Shown here in pieces: positions 17,495 to 25,763 of a stretch of DNA of 64,000 bases. How positions within the stretch are numbered: the stretch's first letter is position 1; each line of letters begins with the position of its first letter. The notes beneath the pieces are model-generated. The model saw only the letters and a list, made by a program, of their open reading frames with translations. It had not been told where the DNA came from and made no database searches. The stretch is from Candidatus Bathyarchaeota archaeon (lineage in GTDB: Archaea; Thermoproteota; Bathyarchaeia; Bathyarchaeales; Bathycorpusculaceae). The position numbers were made by a program, and so were the translations under genes. Location: contig JAOZIE010000002.1 in assembly GCA_026014485.1 (NCBI GenBank), positions 47,081-111,080 of the forward strand, read 5' to 3'.

Positions 17495-18190
17495 TTGAAA
17501 TATGAAATTAAGTATAAGCCATCTTACGCCTTGCTTGTGGTGAATCTTGATCAGGGTGAGACCATCACGGCAGAATCAGGTGCCCTGACCTACATGGATC
17601 CCTCTATTGAAGCGCATACTCGGAAACGGGAAAAAAGCTTCTGGGGGACCCTTGGGTTAAGCCTCATCGGCGGGCAGAGCTTTTGGGTAAACGACTACAC
17701 CGCAAATGCCCCCAATGCTGAAGCAGGATTCGTTGCTGCGCCCGTTGGAGACATAGAGAAACTTGAGGTTCGACCTGGACAGGGCTACGTCATCCAGAAA
17801 TCCGCCTACATCGCCAGCACACAAGGCATCGATTTAGACATCAAATGGGAAGGCTTCAGCAAAGGCTTGTTCGGACAAGGCCTATTCATGATTAAAGCCA
17901 CAGGCGACGGGCAACTCTTCATCAACACGTTTGGCGCCATAGACACGCATACGCTTGCTCCTGGGCAGACCCTCATTGTGGACAACTTCCACTTGGTTGC
18001 CTTCAGCGAAACCTGCAGCTACAAAGTCACCAAATTCGGAGGACTCAAAGAAACCCTGCTGGGCGGAGAAGGCTTAGTCACCCAGATTACGGGTCCAGGC
18101 GATGTGCATGTGCAGACCAAGAACATGAAGGAATTCGTGGATTGGCTCTGGACGCTACTGGAACCCCGAGTACGAAGCAGAGCCCGCTAA
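17495..18190 (+). CDS. AIM24/DUF124 family protein (TIGR00266-like)
   Basis: 231 residues, a beta-rich trefoil-like family found across all domains. Characteristic features are the early YALLVVNLDQGETITAESGA strand pair, GLSLIGGQSFWVNDY, GFVAAPVGDI, GLFGQGLFMIKATGDG and the late GGEGLVTQITGPGDVHVQTK. Start is a TTG behind TTGGAGATG. The biochemical role of the family is not established; eukaryotic relatives affect mitochondrial membrane organisation. It is a single gene, with a T-rich convergent terminator (18202-18232) shared with AMP phosphorylase. Confidence 0.88.
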   Translation: MKYEIKYKPSYALLVVNLDQGETITAESGALTYMDPSIEAHTRKREKSFWGTLGLSLIGGQSFWVNDYTANAPNAEAGFVAAPVGDIEKLEVRPGQGYVIQKSAYIASTQGIDLDIKWEGFSKGLFGQGLFMIKATGDGQLFINTFGAIDTHTLAPGQTLIVDNFHLVAFSETCSYKVTKFGGLKETLLGGEGLVTQITGPGDVHVQTKNMKEFVDWLWTLLEPRVRSRAR

Positions 18191-18230
18191 GTCCAGGCAT
18201 CTTTTTTTCTTCGTCTTTTCTTTTTCTTTT

Positions 18231-19778
18231 TTATCTGTCTAGCATAACTGGTTTTTCATTTTTCCCCATCTTGGCGGGGTACTGGTCCAGCAGCATGCGC
18301 TCTTCAGGTTTCTTGCTTAGCACAACAGGCTCCAGTTTCTGTGCCAAAGCCAAAGCGGACTCCAACTTGCTAGCACGCTCTGCATAAACCTCAAAAAGCA
18401 CATCCCCTTTTGCAACCGAGTCACCCAATTTTGCATGTAGTAAAATCCCTGAACCTGGTTCTTTGGGTGTGCCTGCGGCTCGTGCTACCTGCACAAATCC
18501 CTCCGTTTTCATCCACAGCACTCTGCCTCGCTTTTCAGCGCGGACCTCTGCATGTTCTGGTCCGATAGGTATGTCTTCGGGTTTAACGTTTGGGTTGCCG
18601 CCCTGAGCCTCGATGATTTGTCGCAGTTTACACTCTGCCTTACCCGAACGTATCATCTCTTGGGCTTTTTGCCGCCCGTTTTTCTCGCCGACTAACTCGA
18701 AAAGTACGCCTGCGATGCTAACTGCTTTATCATGAACATCAGCGGGGCCGTTCCCCATCAAAGTGTTGAGGGCTTCGCGGGCTTCCAAAGCAGGTCCAAT
18801 GCCGCATCCCAAAGGCTGGTCCCCAAACGTCAAGGCACAATGCACTTCGATGCCTAAGTGGTTGCCCAGATGCACAAAATCCGCTGCTAAGCTGTACGCT
18901 TCTGTGGGCGTTTTGATTTTTGCCCCCGAACCCGTCGGGATATCCACCACCAAATGGGTAGCGCCCATGGCTTTCTTTTTGCTCATAATCGACGGCAGAA
19001 GCATAGGGTCAATCCCCAGCGGATACTCTACCCGAATAAACAGGTCATCGGCTGGAGCCAACTCCAAAGCGCCGCCCCAGACAAGGCAGCCGCCAGTTTT
19101 CTTTACCACCGACTGGATTTCTTCAATTTTCAAGTTGACGGGGCAGAGGGTTTCCACGCGGTCAGCGGTTCCAGCGGGCGACGTGATGGCTCGCGAGGAG
19201 GTTTTGGGAATCGTGAAGCCCGCAGCCGCCACGATGGGCACCAAAATCATGGAGGTTTTGTCGCCTGGGATGCCGCCGATGCTGTGCTTGTCCAAAATGG
19301 GCGGTTTGCCAAAGCTTAGGGTCTTGCCGGTTTCTACCATGGCGCGGCTCATGGCTTCCGTTTCGCTCATGCTTAACCCGTAAATTTTCAGCGCGGTCAG
19401 GAATGCGGAGACTTCTATGTCACTGAGGTGCTGCTCTACCACGTCTTTGACGATGGTGAAGACCTGGGCGTTTCGGAGCCGCTCCCCCCGCAGCTTTGCC
19501 CGCACGTTACCCAAAGACTCAGGCATAGGCGCCAACTCAACATCAACAACTTCGCCTCCAGAAGCACCAAGAACCTGAGCGATTTCTGCGTAGAACCAGA
19601 TGCGGTCAGATGGGAAATCCGCCGCTAAATTAGCCATGGCAATTACTTCTTTGCCGCCATACGCGATTTTTACGCGGTCAGAGGAATGCACACCCAACAA
19701 CGCGGCGGTTTCGTCGTTGAGGATGACGATGCGTTTGCCGCCTGCGGTTATGTTTAGAACTCCAGCGGTAAGCTCCAT
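18231..19778 (-). CDS. deoA: AMP phosphorylase
   Basis: Phosphorolyses AMP (and other NMPs) to ribose 1,5-bisphosphate and base, the first step of the archaeal AMP pathway. The archaeal-specific N-terminal domain (about 1-80) precedes the thymidine-phosphorylase fold with GKPPILDKHSIGGIPGDK (phosphate site), SSRAITSPAGTADR, KKAMGATHLVVDIPTGSG and a C-terminal biotinyl-like domain. Length is 515 residues. ATG 19778 (behind GGGAGTGA) is preferred, because a longer frame from 19841 would begin upstream of the TATA box at about 19818-19833. It is encoded near RuBisCO and ribose-1,5-bisphosphate isomerase, which use its product. Confidence 0.94.
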   Translation of the reverse strand: MELTAGVLNITAGGKRIVILNDETAALLGVHSSDRVKIAYGGKEVIAMANLAADFPSDRIWFYAEIAQVLGASGGEVVDVELAPMPESLGNVRAKLRGERLRNAQVFTIVKDVVEQHLSDIEVSAFLTALKIYGLSMSETEAMSRAMVETGKTLSFGKPPILDKHSIGGIPGDKTSMILVPIVAAAGFTIPKTSSRAITSPAGTADRVETLCPVNLKIEEIQSVVKKTGGCLVWGGALELAPADDLFIRVEYPLGIDPMLLPSIMSKKKAMGATHLVVDIPTGSGAKIKTPTEAYSLAADFVHLGNHLGIEVHCALTFGDQPLGCGIGPALEAREALNTLMGNGPADVHDKAVSIAGVLFELVGEKNGRQKAQEMIRSGKAECKLRQIIEAQGGNPNVKPEDIPIGPEHAEVRAEKRGRVLWMKTEGFVQVARAAGTPKEPGSGILLHAKLGDSVAKGDVLFEVYAERASKLESALALAQKLEPVVLSKKPEERMLLDQYPAKMGKNEKPVMLDR

Positions 19779-19817
19779 GCAACTCACTCCCACGCTTTCT
19801 ACATGGATAAGGGGATA

Positions 19818-19833
19818 GTTAAAGATTTTAAAT
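19818..19833 (-). promoter_or_regulatory. Probable promoter of AMP phosphorylase
   Basis: On the minus strand TTTAAAATCTTTAAC forms a TATA region about 45 bases before the chosen start. The same stretch with its surroundings (19793-19833) recurs upstream of RuBisCO at 20742-20783. Confidence 0.55.
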
Positions 19834-19965
19834 TCGTCCAAGCGGCGATGTCACCCGTGCCCATCTACCCTTTCTTTTTTCAACTGAATATGGTCATTTA
19901 ACACTGAAGGGGCGCAACCGCGTTTTGGGGACCCTCTTCTCAAATTTCTTGAGCAACTTAGTGCC

Positions 19966-20631
19966 TTAATGAATTAGTCTCTTCCAACGGTTCTTCTCAA
20001 TCTTTTCCTTCTTCAAGTAGAATAGTGAACCCATAACGATTAACAATGGCAGAATAATCCAACCTGAAAACTCGGGTATTGTAGGAGAAGGCGAAGGCGG
20101 ATATGATAATGAAGGTGTAGGGCGAGGAAAGTTTATTGTTTGGGTTGGGCTCCACTCGCTTGTTTCGTCAGGAAAAATGAAGGTGCCTATTTCTGTTTGG
20201 TGGTAGTGCCCTGCAATTGCTTGCACTTGAAAGTCAATTTGGACATCACCTGGCGGTTGTGGAAGGCTAATTTCTGGAATAGTTAGGATGGTGGTGTTTG
20301 AATTTGACTGTGGCGGATAACTGTTGTTCTGTGCGTAAGGGGATTCTTCCCAGTTCTGTGCAGAATGGGCTTTGTAGCGGTAATCATAGCACAAGACGTA
20401 GGTGGTGTCATTAAAGGAGTAAGCGTAAGGTTGATTCGTGATGTTGATTTGGATTCCATTGACAAAAACCTCTGGTGAAGTATATCCTGAAACTGAGGTG
20501 CCTCCTTTAGGATAAAAAGTGAATTCTGGCACGGATGGCTTAGGAATATTCTCAGCATGAATTACATTAGCCATTGACAGAGCTAAGAGCATTAGGATTA
20601 AAAGCATGTATGCTTTCTTACCCATTGCCAT
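19966..20631 (-). CDS. Secreted protein with IPEFS-type C-terminal anchor
   Basis: 221 residues. An N-terminal signal peptide (KKAYMLLILMLLALSMANVIHA) is followed by an extracellular beta-rich domain with several N-glycosylation sequons. A Pro/Ser-rich stalk, SPTIPEFSGW, one membrane helix (about 192-209) and a Lys-rich tail close it. The IPEFSxW-plus-helix ending resembles the archaeal PEF-type surface anchors. No enzyme motif is seen. It stands between AMP phosphorylase and RuBisCO but does not look functionally linked. Confidence 0.65.
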   Translation of the reverse strand: MAMGKKAYMLLILMLLALSMANVIHAENIPKPSVPEFTFYPKGGTSVSGYTSPEVFVNGIQINITNQPYAYSFNDTTYVLCYDYRYKAHSAQNWEESPYAQNNSYPPQSNSNTTILTIPEISLPQPPGDVQIDFQVQAIAGHYHQTEIGTFIFPDETSEWSPTQTINFPRPTPSLSYPPSPSPTIPEFSGWIILPLLIVMGSLFYLKKEKIEKNRWKRLIH

Positions 20632-20717
20632 CAGGTAACCATTGGTTTAACTTGATTAAAAACGTTATTAACGAGACCATCTGGTACGCGACGACCTGAT
20701 TTTCCATCCTGGGCTAT

Positions 20718-20784
20718 CATGCTTAACCCGTAAATCTTTAGCAGGCTTTCTACCTAGTTAAGGGTATAGTTAAAGATTTTAAGG
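20718..20784. repeat. Composite copy of two pieces of the AMP phosphorylase 5' region
   Basis: CATGCTTAACCCGTAAAT (20719-20736) is identical to 19368-19385 inside the AMP phosphorylase gene. The following 20742-20783 matches 19793-19833 (its upstream/promoter region) at about 90%, with 17 identical bases around the TATA. In the source they are about 400 bases apart; here they are adjacent. Order and orientation are kept, as expected for a duplication followed by an internal deletion. Confidence 0.8.
20768..20783 (+). promoter_or_regulatory. Probable TATA region of RuBisCO gene
   Basis: GTTAAAGATTTTAAGG lies about 25 bases before a predicted start site near 20803. The ATG at 20800 would then be outside the message, which favours the TTG at 20821. 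Confidence 0.5.
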
Positions 20785-20820
20785 GAACGTCGTTCATCTA
20801 TGTGCAGGAGACTGACCGTT

Positions 20821-22044
20821 TTGAAGTATCTGGACTTTGTGGATTTAGCTTACAAGCCTAAAGACTCCGACTTACTCTGCACTTTTACTCTAGAACCCGA
20901 AGGCATGGACCTGAGGGAGGCGACAGGCGCCATAGCCGCGGAAAGCAGCGTAGGCACATGGACCCAACTCACCACGGAAAAGCCCTATGTGCAGAAGCTC
21001 GCCGCGCGTGTCTACTCTTTGGAGGGCAATACAGCAAAAATCGCCTACCCCATTGAGCTCTTCGAAGACGGCAACATGCCCAACATCCTGAGCAGTGTAG
21101 CGGGGAACGTGTTTGGGCTCAAGGCACTGCTGAACCTGAAACTCACCGACCTCCAGCTGCCAGCCGACCTTGTAGCGAGCTTTAGGGGTCCACGGTACGG
21201 CATCGAAGGCATCCGCAAGCTGCTCAAAGTCACGGACCGCCCGCTGGTGGGCACCATAATTAAGCCGAAGCTGGGGCTCAAATCTGAAGACCACGCCGAA
21301 GTCGCCTACGAGGCTTGGGCGGGCGGCTGCGACATAGTCAAGGACGACGAAAACCTGAGCAGCCAAAAATTCAACCCGTTTGAGGAGCGGCTTCACGAAA
21401 CCCTGGACGCCCGAGACCGCGCCCAAGACGAAACAGGCGAGAAAAAAGTGTACATGATAAACATAACCGCCGAAACCGAAACCATGCTAGAACGCGCCGA
21501 CATGGTGGTGGACCACGGAGGCGAATACATCATGGTGGACATCCTCACCTGCGGCTGGGCAGCACTACAAACGTTACGAAATCAGGATTACAAGTTGGTG
21601 ATTCACGCTCACAGGGCAGGACACGCCGCCTTCACCAAGAACCCCAAACACGGCATCTCCATGCGCCCCATCGCCACAATAGCCCGAGCAATAGGCGTAG
21701 ACCAACTACACGTCGGAACCGTAGTCGGCAAAATGAGCGAAACCAAATCTGAGGTGCTGGAAAACATCGGCGCCTGCAAAAAGGAGATGCATGGACTCGA
21801 ACCAGTCATGCCCGTAGCTTCAGGGGGCATTCATCCGCGGCTGGTTCCCGCGTTGCTGGAGGTCTTCGGCAAAGACGTAGTTATCCAAGCAGGCGGAGGC
21901 ATCCACGGACACCCCGACGGCACCAAACCAGGCGCGCTGGCGATGCGACAAGCCGTAGACGCAGCACTACAGGACATACCCCTCGAAGAATACGCCAAAG
22001 AACACGTGGAGTTGTGTGACGCCCTAGAAACGTGGAAAGCATAA
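20821..22044 (+). CDS. rbcL: Ribulose-1,5-bisphosphate carboxylase, form III
   Basis: Carboxylates ribulose 1,5-bisphosphate to two 3-phosphoglycerates; form III enzymes work in AMP salvage rather than a Calvin cycle. With TTG 20821 the protein has 407 residues beginning KYLDFVDLAYKP like archaeal homologs, behind AGGAG at a 10-base spacing. An ATG at 20800 would add seven residues but has no ribosome site. Active-site elements are present: AAESSVGTW, GTIIKPKLGL (catalytic Lys), GGCDIVKDDENL (carbamylated Lys, Asp, Glu), HAHRAGHAAF, loop 6 GTVVGKM, ASGGIHP and AGGGIHGHP. No small-subunit or phosphoribulokinase gene is nearby, as expected for form III. Confidence 0.96.
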   Translation: MKYLDFVDLAYKPKDSDLLCTFTLEPEGMDLREATGAIAAESSVGTWTQLTTEKPYVQKLAARVYSLEGNTAKIAYPIELFEDGNMPNILSSVAGNVFGLKALLNLKLTDLQLPADLVASFRGPRYGIEGIRKLLKVTDRPLVGTIIKPKLGLKSEDHAEVAYEAWAGGCDIVKDDENLSSQKFNPFEERLHETLDARDRAQDETGEKKVYMINITAETETMLERADMVVDHGGEYIMVDILTCGWAALQTLRNQDYKLVIHAHRAGHAAFTKNPKHGISMRPIATIARAIGVDQLHVGTVVGKMSETKSEVLENIGACKKEMHGLEPVMPVASGGIHPRLVPALLEVFGKDVVIQAGGGIHGHPDGTKPGALAMRQAVDAALQDIPLEEYAKEHVELCDALETWKA

Positions 22045-22074
22045 CCAATCCGAGGCGGCTGCAGCCTCTTCTTT

Positions 22075-22515
22075 TTAGTTTGTTTTGTTTTTGCGGGGCA
22101 GTTTTCGCACAGCCTCAATCAGTTTTGCGCCGTTTGGCATTTGGGGGTCGTCTCCTATTTGTTCCAGAATTAACGTTACAAACGGGTTTTGTTTGGTTCT
22201 TGACGGCGTCTGGTACATGCCGCCCAAGCCTGTGCGGGTAACATACAGAAAGTCCTCGATGGGCAAGCCGAAATGCGCCCTTTTATCCTGCAAGGTCTGA
22301 ATGTAGCATAGACATGGGCTACGCCGCGGCGGCTCCAGACGGTACCTGTGACCAAACGCGCGCCCACTCTTGTTGTTGACGAGAACAAAATTCCGTGAGG
22401 CAAGCGCTTGAACTGCTCTCCAAAGCTCAAAACACGGCGAGTCCTCAACAGCACAGATGCGGCAGTACTTGGCTTTTCGGTCACCCTGCCAATGCACGCA
22501 GAAGTTAGTGTCCAT
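22075..22515 (-). CDS. Cysteine-rich hypothetical protein
   Basis: About 146 residues from the ATG at 22515 (a TTG at 22527 is also possible). The N-terminal part carries CVHWQGDRKAKYCRICAVE and a further Cys (SPCFELW), a possible metal site. The rest has no recognised fold but contains RAFGHRYRLEPP and GLPIEDFLYVTRTG. It lies just downstream of ribose-1,5-bisphosphate isomerase on the same strand (about 58 bases) and converges on RuBisCO, so cotranscription with the isomerase is likely. Function unknown. Confidence 0.6.
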   Translation of the reverse strand: MDTNFCVHWQGDRKAKYCRICAVEDSPCFELWRAVQALASRNFVLVNNKSGRAFGHRYRLEPPRRSPCLCYIQTLQDKRAHFGLPIEDFLYVTRTGLGGMYQTPSRTKQNPFVTLILEQIGDDPQMPNGAKLIEAVRKLPRKNKTN

Positions 22516-22572
22516 TTCAGGTTTCAAAGCGGTTTTGTCTCGGAAGACTCTTGCACCTTTCTGGTTATGTGT

Positions 22573-23493
22573 TTATTCGAATACCCACGGGTAGACTCGG
22601 TGCATGACTTCTGCTACTGACTGGGGTGACACGATGCCTTCTTCGCAGATTAACCCGTGAATCAGGTCTCGTGGGGTCACGTCGAACGCGGGGTTGCGTA
22701 CGGTCAGTTCGGCGGGGGCTTCTTTCCAGACTTCGTCGCGGCTACGCTCCTCGATTTTTTCGTATTCTCCGTAGAGGGTGGCGGGGTCAAACTTGAGCAG
22801 CTCCGTTACAGCGTAGAAGGGCTTGCGGGCTTCTCTGGCGAGCAATGCGATGGCGGCGGTTCCAATTTTGTTAACGATGTTGCCCTCCGACGTGATGGCG
22901 TCGGCGCCTACAAACACCAAATCCACATCATGCATAAACGACCGCGTCGCAGACTCCACAATAAACGTAGTTTTCACGCCCAACCCCAGCATTTCTTTAG
23001 CGGTTATCCTGCCCTGAAACGCGGGGCGGGTCTCAGTGCAGACAACTTCAAAGGTTTTGCCTTCCTCTTTGGCTTTGGCGAACATGTGGGTGACGGTGCT
23101 GCTGTGGCAGTGCGTGAATATTGTGGAGCCGTCGCGGATGCGTTTAGCACCGATTTCTGCAATTCTCTCTTTCGACGCGGCAAGGCTCCGCTGGAAGTTC
23201 TGTGAGCACTTCGTCACCAGATGGATTAGTTCGATGGGGTTTCTTTCGTCGCTGTCCTCGACCTGCGTGATTATCCAGCGGACCGCGTTGCGCATGAGCG
23301 GCTCTGTTTCTCTTGCAGCAAAGAGCAGAGTTCGGGCTTCACAGAGCTCCGCGATGAAGGCTCTGCGGGTTTTGGCTTGGCTGCTCTCCGCTAGGGTTTG
23401 GTAGGCGTTTATGGCGGCTATGGCGACGTTTCGGGCGCCCTGCACCTGTAGCCTTCGGATTTTTTCTGCTGTTTCGCGAACTGTTTCGTTCAT
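22573..23493 (-). CDS. Ribose-1,5-bisphosphate isomerase (eIF2B-like)
   Basis: Converts ribose 1,5-bisphosphate to ribulose 1,5-bisphosphate, linking AMP phosphorylase to RuBisCO. The 306 residues belong to the IF-2B/MTNA superfamily: a helical N-terminal domain, then RIRDGSTIFTHCHSSTV (with the candidate catalytic Cys), VVCTETRPAFQGRITAKEM and DLVFVGADAITSEGNIVNK (candidate catalytic Asp). The last two motifs separate it from initiation-factor subunits and agree with the archaeal isomerase. The neighbouring RuBisCO and AMP phosphorylase support the assignment. It is divergently transcribed from the GH3-like gene. Confidence 0.92.
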   Translation of the reverse strand: MNETVRETAEKIRRLQVQGARNVAIAAINAYQTLAESSQAKTRRAFIAELCEARTLLFAARETEPLMRNAVRWIITQVEDSDERNPIELIHLVTKCSQNFQRSLAASKERIAEIGAKRIRDGSTIFTHCHSSTVTHMFAKAKEEGKTFEVVCTETRPAFQGRITAKEMLGLGVKTTFIVESATRSFMHDVDLVFVGADAITSEGNIVNKIGTAAIALLAREARKPFYAVTELLKFDPATLYGEYEKIEERSRDEVWKEAPAELTVRNPAFDVTPRDLIHGLICEEGIVSPQSVAEVMHRVYPWVFE

Positions 23494-23539
23494 GGCAAGT
23501 CAACTTTACACGCTGGTTTGGGGGATTATTTGTATGGAG

Positions 23540-23551
23540 AAACATATAAGG
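23540..23551 (+). promoter_or_regulatory. Probable TATA box of GH3-like gene
   Basis: AACATATAAGG lies about 32 bases before the ATG at 23582. The message would have a leader of only about ten bases, which also supports that start. Confidence 0.5.
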
Positions 23552-23581
23552 CGATTGAAACAACCTGCTTACTGAAGCCGC

Positions 23582-24730
23582 ATGTTGCCCGAAAACGAAT
23601 ACATCGACGCAGGCACCATCCTGAATTCGTTTGTTGGTCCATGGTACAAGTCGCTGGAGAACCCCGCCAAAGCCCAAGAACAGGTACTCTGGGACCTGCT
23701 CAAAAAATACGGCTCAACCGACTACGGCAACAGCCACAACGCACAAAACATCAACAGCATCCGCGAGTACCAAGCTAACTTTCCCATAGTCAACTACGCT
23801 GCTCTGCTGCCGTACCTAAAGCAGGTGCAGGATGGAAACTACAAGGCGTTCCTGCCTGAAGCCCCCGAATGCTGGGTTATGACCCGCGGCTCAACAGGCA
23901 AGCAATCTAAAGTTCTACCCGCCACGCCCACGCATCTGAAGCAGATTTTCTTCTGCGGCGCCCGCGCCATAGTCCATTTCGCTATGAGCAGAGAGAACTT
24001 TGAGGTTTTAACGGGGAACATTTTGAATTTGAATTTTCCCAGCAGCGTCCACACCATGACGCAGGACGGCAAAGACCTGAAGTACGGCTACAGTTCAGGC
24101 ACCTACGCGCGGCTTAACCCTATGCTTAGCCAAGTCAGCCTGCTACCGCGCCAAGAAGACATCGACGCGTTAGGCTCAGGCATCGGCAGAGCAGACTGGG
24201 AAAAACGGTTTGAACTGGCGTATCAGCAGGCACTGGACAAAAACGTAACCGCCACCATGGGCGTGACCCCCGTGGTTTTAGCCTTCGCCAAATACGTGCA
24301 ACGCAGGCACGGCAAAAAACCCGCGGACCTATGGCGGTTCCAAGCGTTATTCTGCACAAGCGTACGCAAAATCCACTTCAAGTATGGACCTGTACTGCAA
24401 AAGTACTTTGGGAAGGCGCCGATTGTAGAGATGTACACGGCAACCGAGGGCGTTTTCGGGCAGCAATACGACGATTTGCCCTATGTAGTGCCGAATTATG
24501 ACGGGTACCTCTTCGAGGTGGACATGGGCAAAAAAGTGAAACTGCTACATGAACTAAAACGGGGCGAATGGGGACGGCTCATCATATCCTCCTGTATGCT
24601 TCCCCGCTACGACATCGGCGACATGGTGGAAGCCGCAGGAAAAAACCATTACCGCATCTTCGGCAGACGAAACACCCTGACGCTGCTAGAGCACAGATTG
24701 TATCGACTGTTTTTAGGGTGGCTTCTCTAA
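23582..24730 (+). CDS. GH3-family acyl-adenylating enzyme, short form
   Basis: 382 residues of the GH3 auxin-responsive family fold (ANL-like acyl-acid amido synthetases). Visible motifs are TRGSTGKQSK (ATP/phosphate motif, SSGTSxGxxK in the family), YTATEGVFGQQYDD (motif II, YxSSEG-like) and LPRYDIGDMVEAAG (motif III). Family members have about 500-600 residues; this one ends soon after motif III and lacks the C-terminal lid domain. The end reads naturally (LYRLFLGWLL), and the convergent neighbour overlaps it by four bases, so it may be a short form or a truncation. Substrate unknown; plant-type hormone conjugation should not be assumed. Confidence 0.78.
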   Translation: MLPENEYIDAGTILNSFVGPWYKSLENPAKAQEQVLWDLLKKYGSTDYGNSHNAQNINSIREYQANFPIVNYAALLPYLKQVQDGNYKAFLPEAPECWVMTRGSTGKQSKVLPATPTHLKQIFFCGARAIVHFAMSRENFEVLTGNILNLNFPSSVHTMTQDGKDLKYGYSSGTYARLNPMLSQVSLLPRQEDIDALGSGIGRADWEKRFELAYQQALDKNVTATMGVTPVVLAFAKYVQRRHGKKPADLWRFQALFCTSVRKIHFKYGPVLQKYFGKAPIVEMYTATEGVFGQQYDDLPYVVPNYDGYLFEVDMGKKVKLLHELKRGEWGRLIISSCMLPRYDIGDMVEAAGKNHYRIFGRRNTLTLLEHRLYRLFLGWLL

Positions 24731-25128
24731 GCGGGACGTGGCTGACGTCTTCGAGCCATGGTTGACAGCCAGACAGCGACAATTATGATGACTACCCCGA
24801 TTATCAGAAGCATTACGGGTCCCTCAAATTCCGAGCGGATGAAGTTGACGGCTCGGGCGTACGCCAAAAGACCAATCACTATAACGACTATGCCGCCGAT
24901 TAACCAGCTGATGTAGCCGAACTCGCCTTTCTCATGTTTCTCTCCTTTCTCAGGCTCGTTCTTCTCGTTTTTCTCGCCTTTTTCAGCTTTCTCTGCTTTT
25001 TCGTTTTTGCGGTAAGTTGGGGGAGGTGCAGGTGTAGCTGCTGCTTCCATTTTGAGAGCTGCGCCGCATCGAGGGCAGAATGTCATTTTTTCGTCTACTT
25101 TGTTTCCACATTTTGGACAGTATGACAT
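24727..25128 (-). CDS. Zinc-ribbon membrane protein with Lys/Glu-rich linker
   Basis: 133 residues from the ATG at 25128 (behind TAGGTGAG). The N-terminal zinc ribbon has two CxxC knuckles (YCPKCGNK; FCPRCGAA). An extremely Lys/Glu-rich linker of EKGEK-like units follows, then two membrane helices (about 75-95 and 104-124) and a basic tail. It is a common archaeal design of unknown role. Its stop codon overlaps the end of the convergent GH3-like gene. Confidence 0.75.
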   Translation of the reverse strand: MSYCPKCGNKVDEKMTFCPRCGAALKMEAAATPAPPPTYRKNEKAEKAEKGEKNEKNEPEKGEKHEKGEFGYISWLIGGIVVIVIGLLAYARAVNFIRSEFEGPVMLLIIGVVIIIVAVWLSTMARRRQPRPA

Positions 25129-25243
25129 AACTCTCACCTAAACCTATGTTTCATTAAGGAAGGTATGACTATTTAAAATGTACACTGAGGCTGCACAGAA
25201 AAACATTATATGCTTACGCTGTAGAATAAACATAGGTAATAGG

Positions 25244-25756
25244 ATGACCCAAAACCCGAATGCGCCCCCTTACCCTTACAAGAAAAGACGCGACAGCGGC
25301 TTAATCACAGCACTCGGCTTCGGGGGCTTCCTCATAATCATAGGCGCAATTTTTGCTTCAAACCCTAGCCTATGGCAAAACGTAACGTATTTTCTTGGGC
25401 ACATAACAACCTCCGCGGTTCCCTTCGGCGACTCCACCTCCCAGCTAGTCCTGCCTGCGCCATCCAACCCTGCAGCCCACACCACCCTCTACAATGCACT
25501 TTTCCAGTTTGACATAGCCTTCGGCATCCTGCAGCTTTTCATCTTAGCCCTAAGGCTTCTAACCCGCTCCACAATCCGCAGAATAGCCGAAACCTTGGGA
25601 AACGCCGTTTTCTGGCTGGGCGCTGCAGTTTTAGTGAACACTTTTCTGCTTACGGGAACCCTAAGCGGATGGTTCCAGTACTGGACCGCCCTAATCATAG
25701 TTGTAGGCGTCTCGTTAGTTGCCCGAGCCTTCGTCTACTTCGCCAAAAAACCCTAA
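25244..25756 (+). CDS. Four-helix membrane protein, unknown
   Basis: 170 residues with a short Pro/Lys-rich cytoplasmic N-terminus and about four hydrophobic helices (ITALGFGGFLIIIGAIFA; FDIAFGILQLFILALRLL; VFWLGAAVLVNTFLLTG; ALIIVVGVSLVARAFVYFA). ATG 25244 is preferred to an in-frame upstream start at 25178, because the TATA-like ATTATATGC at about 25205-25213 would put the transcript start near 25235. Family not recognised. It converges on the glycosyltransferase gene with seven bases between stops. Confidence 0.68.
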   Translation: MTQNPNAPPYPYKKRRDSGLITALGFGGFLIIIGAIFASNPSLWQNVTYFLGHITTSAVPFGDSTSQLVLPAPSNPAAHTTLYNALFQFDIAFGILQLFILALRLLTRSTIRRIAETLGNAVFWLGAAVLVNTFLLTGTLSGWFQYWTALIIVVGVSLVARAFVYFAKKP

Positions 25757-25763
25757 CTCTTCT

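Noticed and set aside
19779-19841. N-terminal extension of AMP phosphorylase
   Set aside because: It would begin upstream of the TATA region, and family members start at the position corresponding to 19778.
22657-23205. 182-codon plus-strand frame opposite the ribose-1,5-bisphosphate isomerase
   Set aside because: It lies entirely antisense to a well-supported enzyme gene and encodes no recognisable motif.
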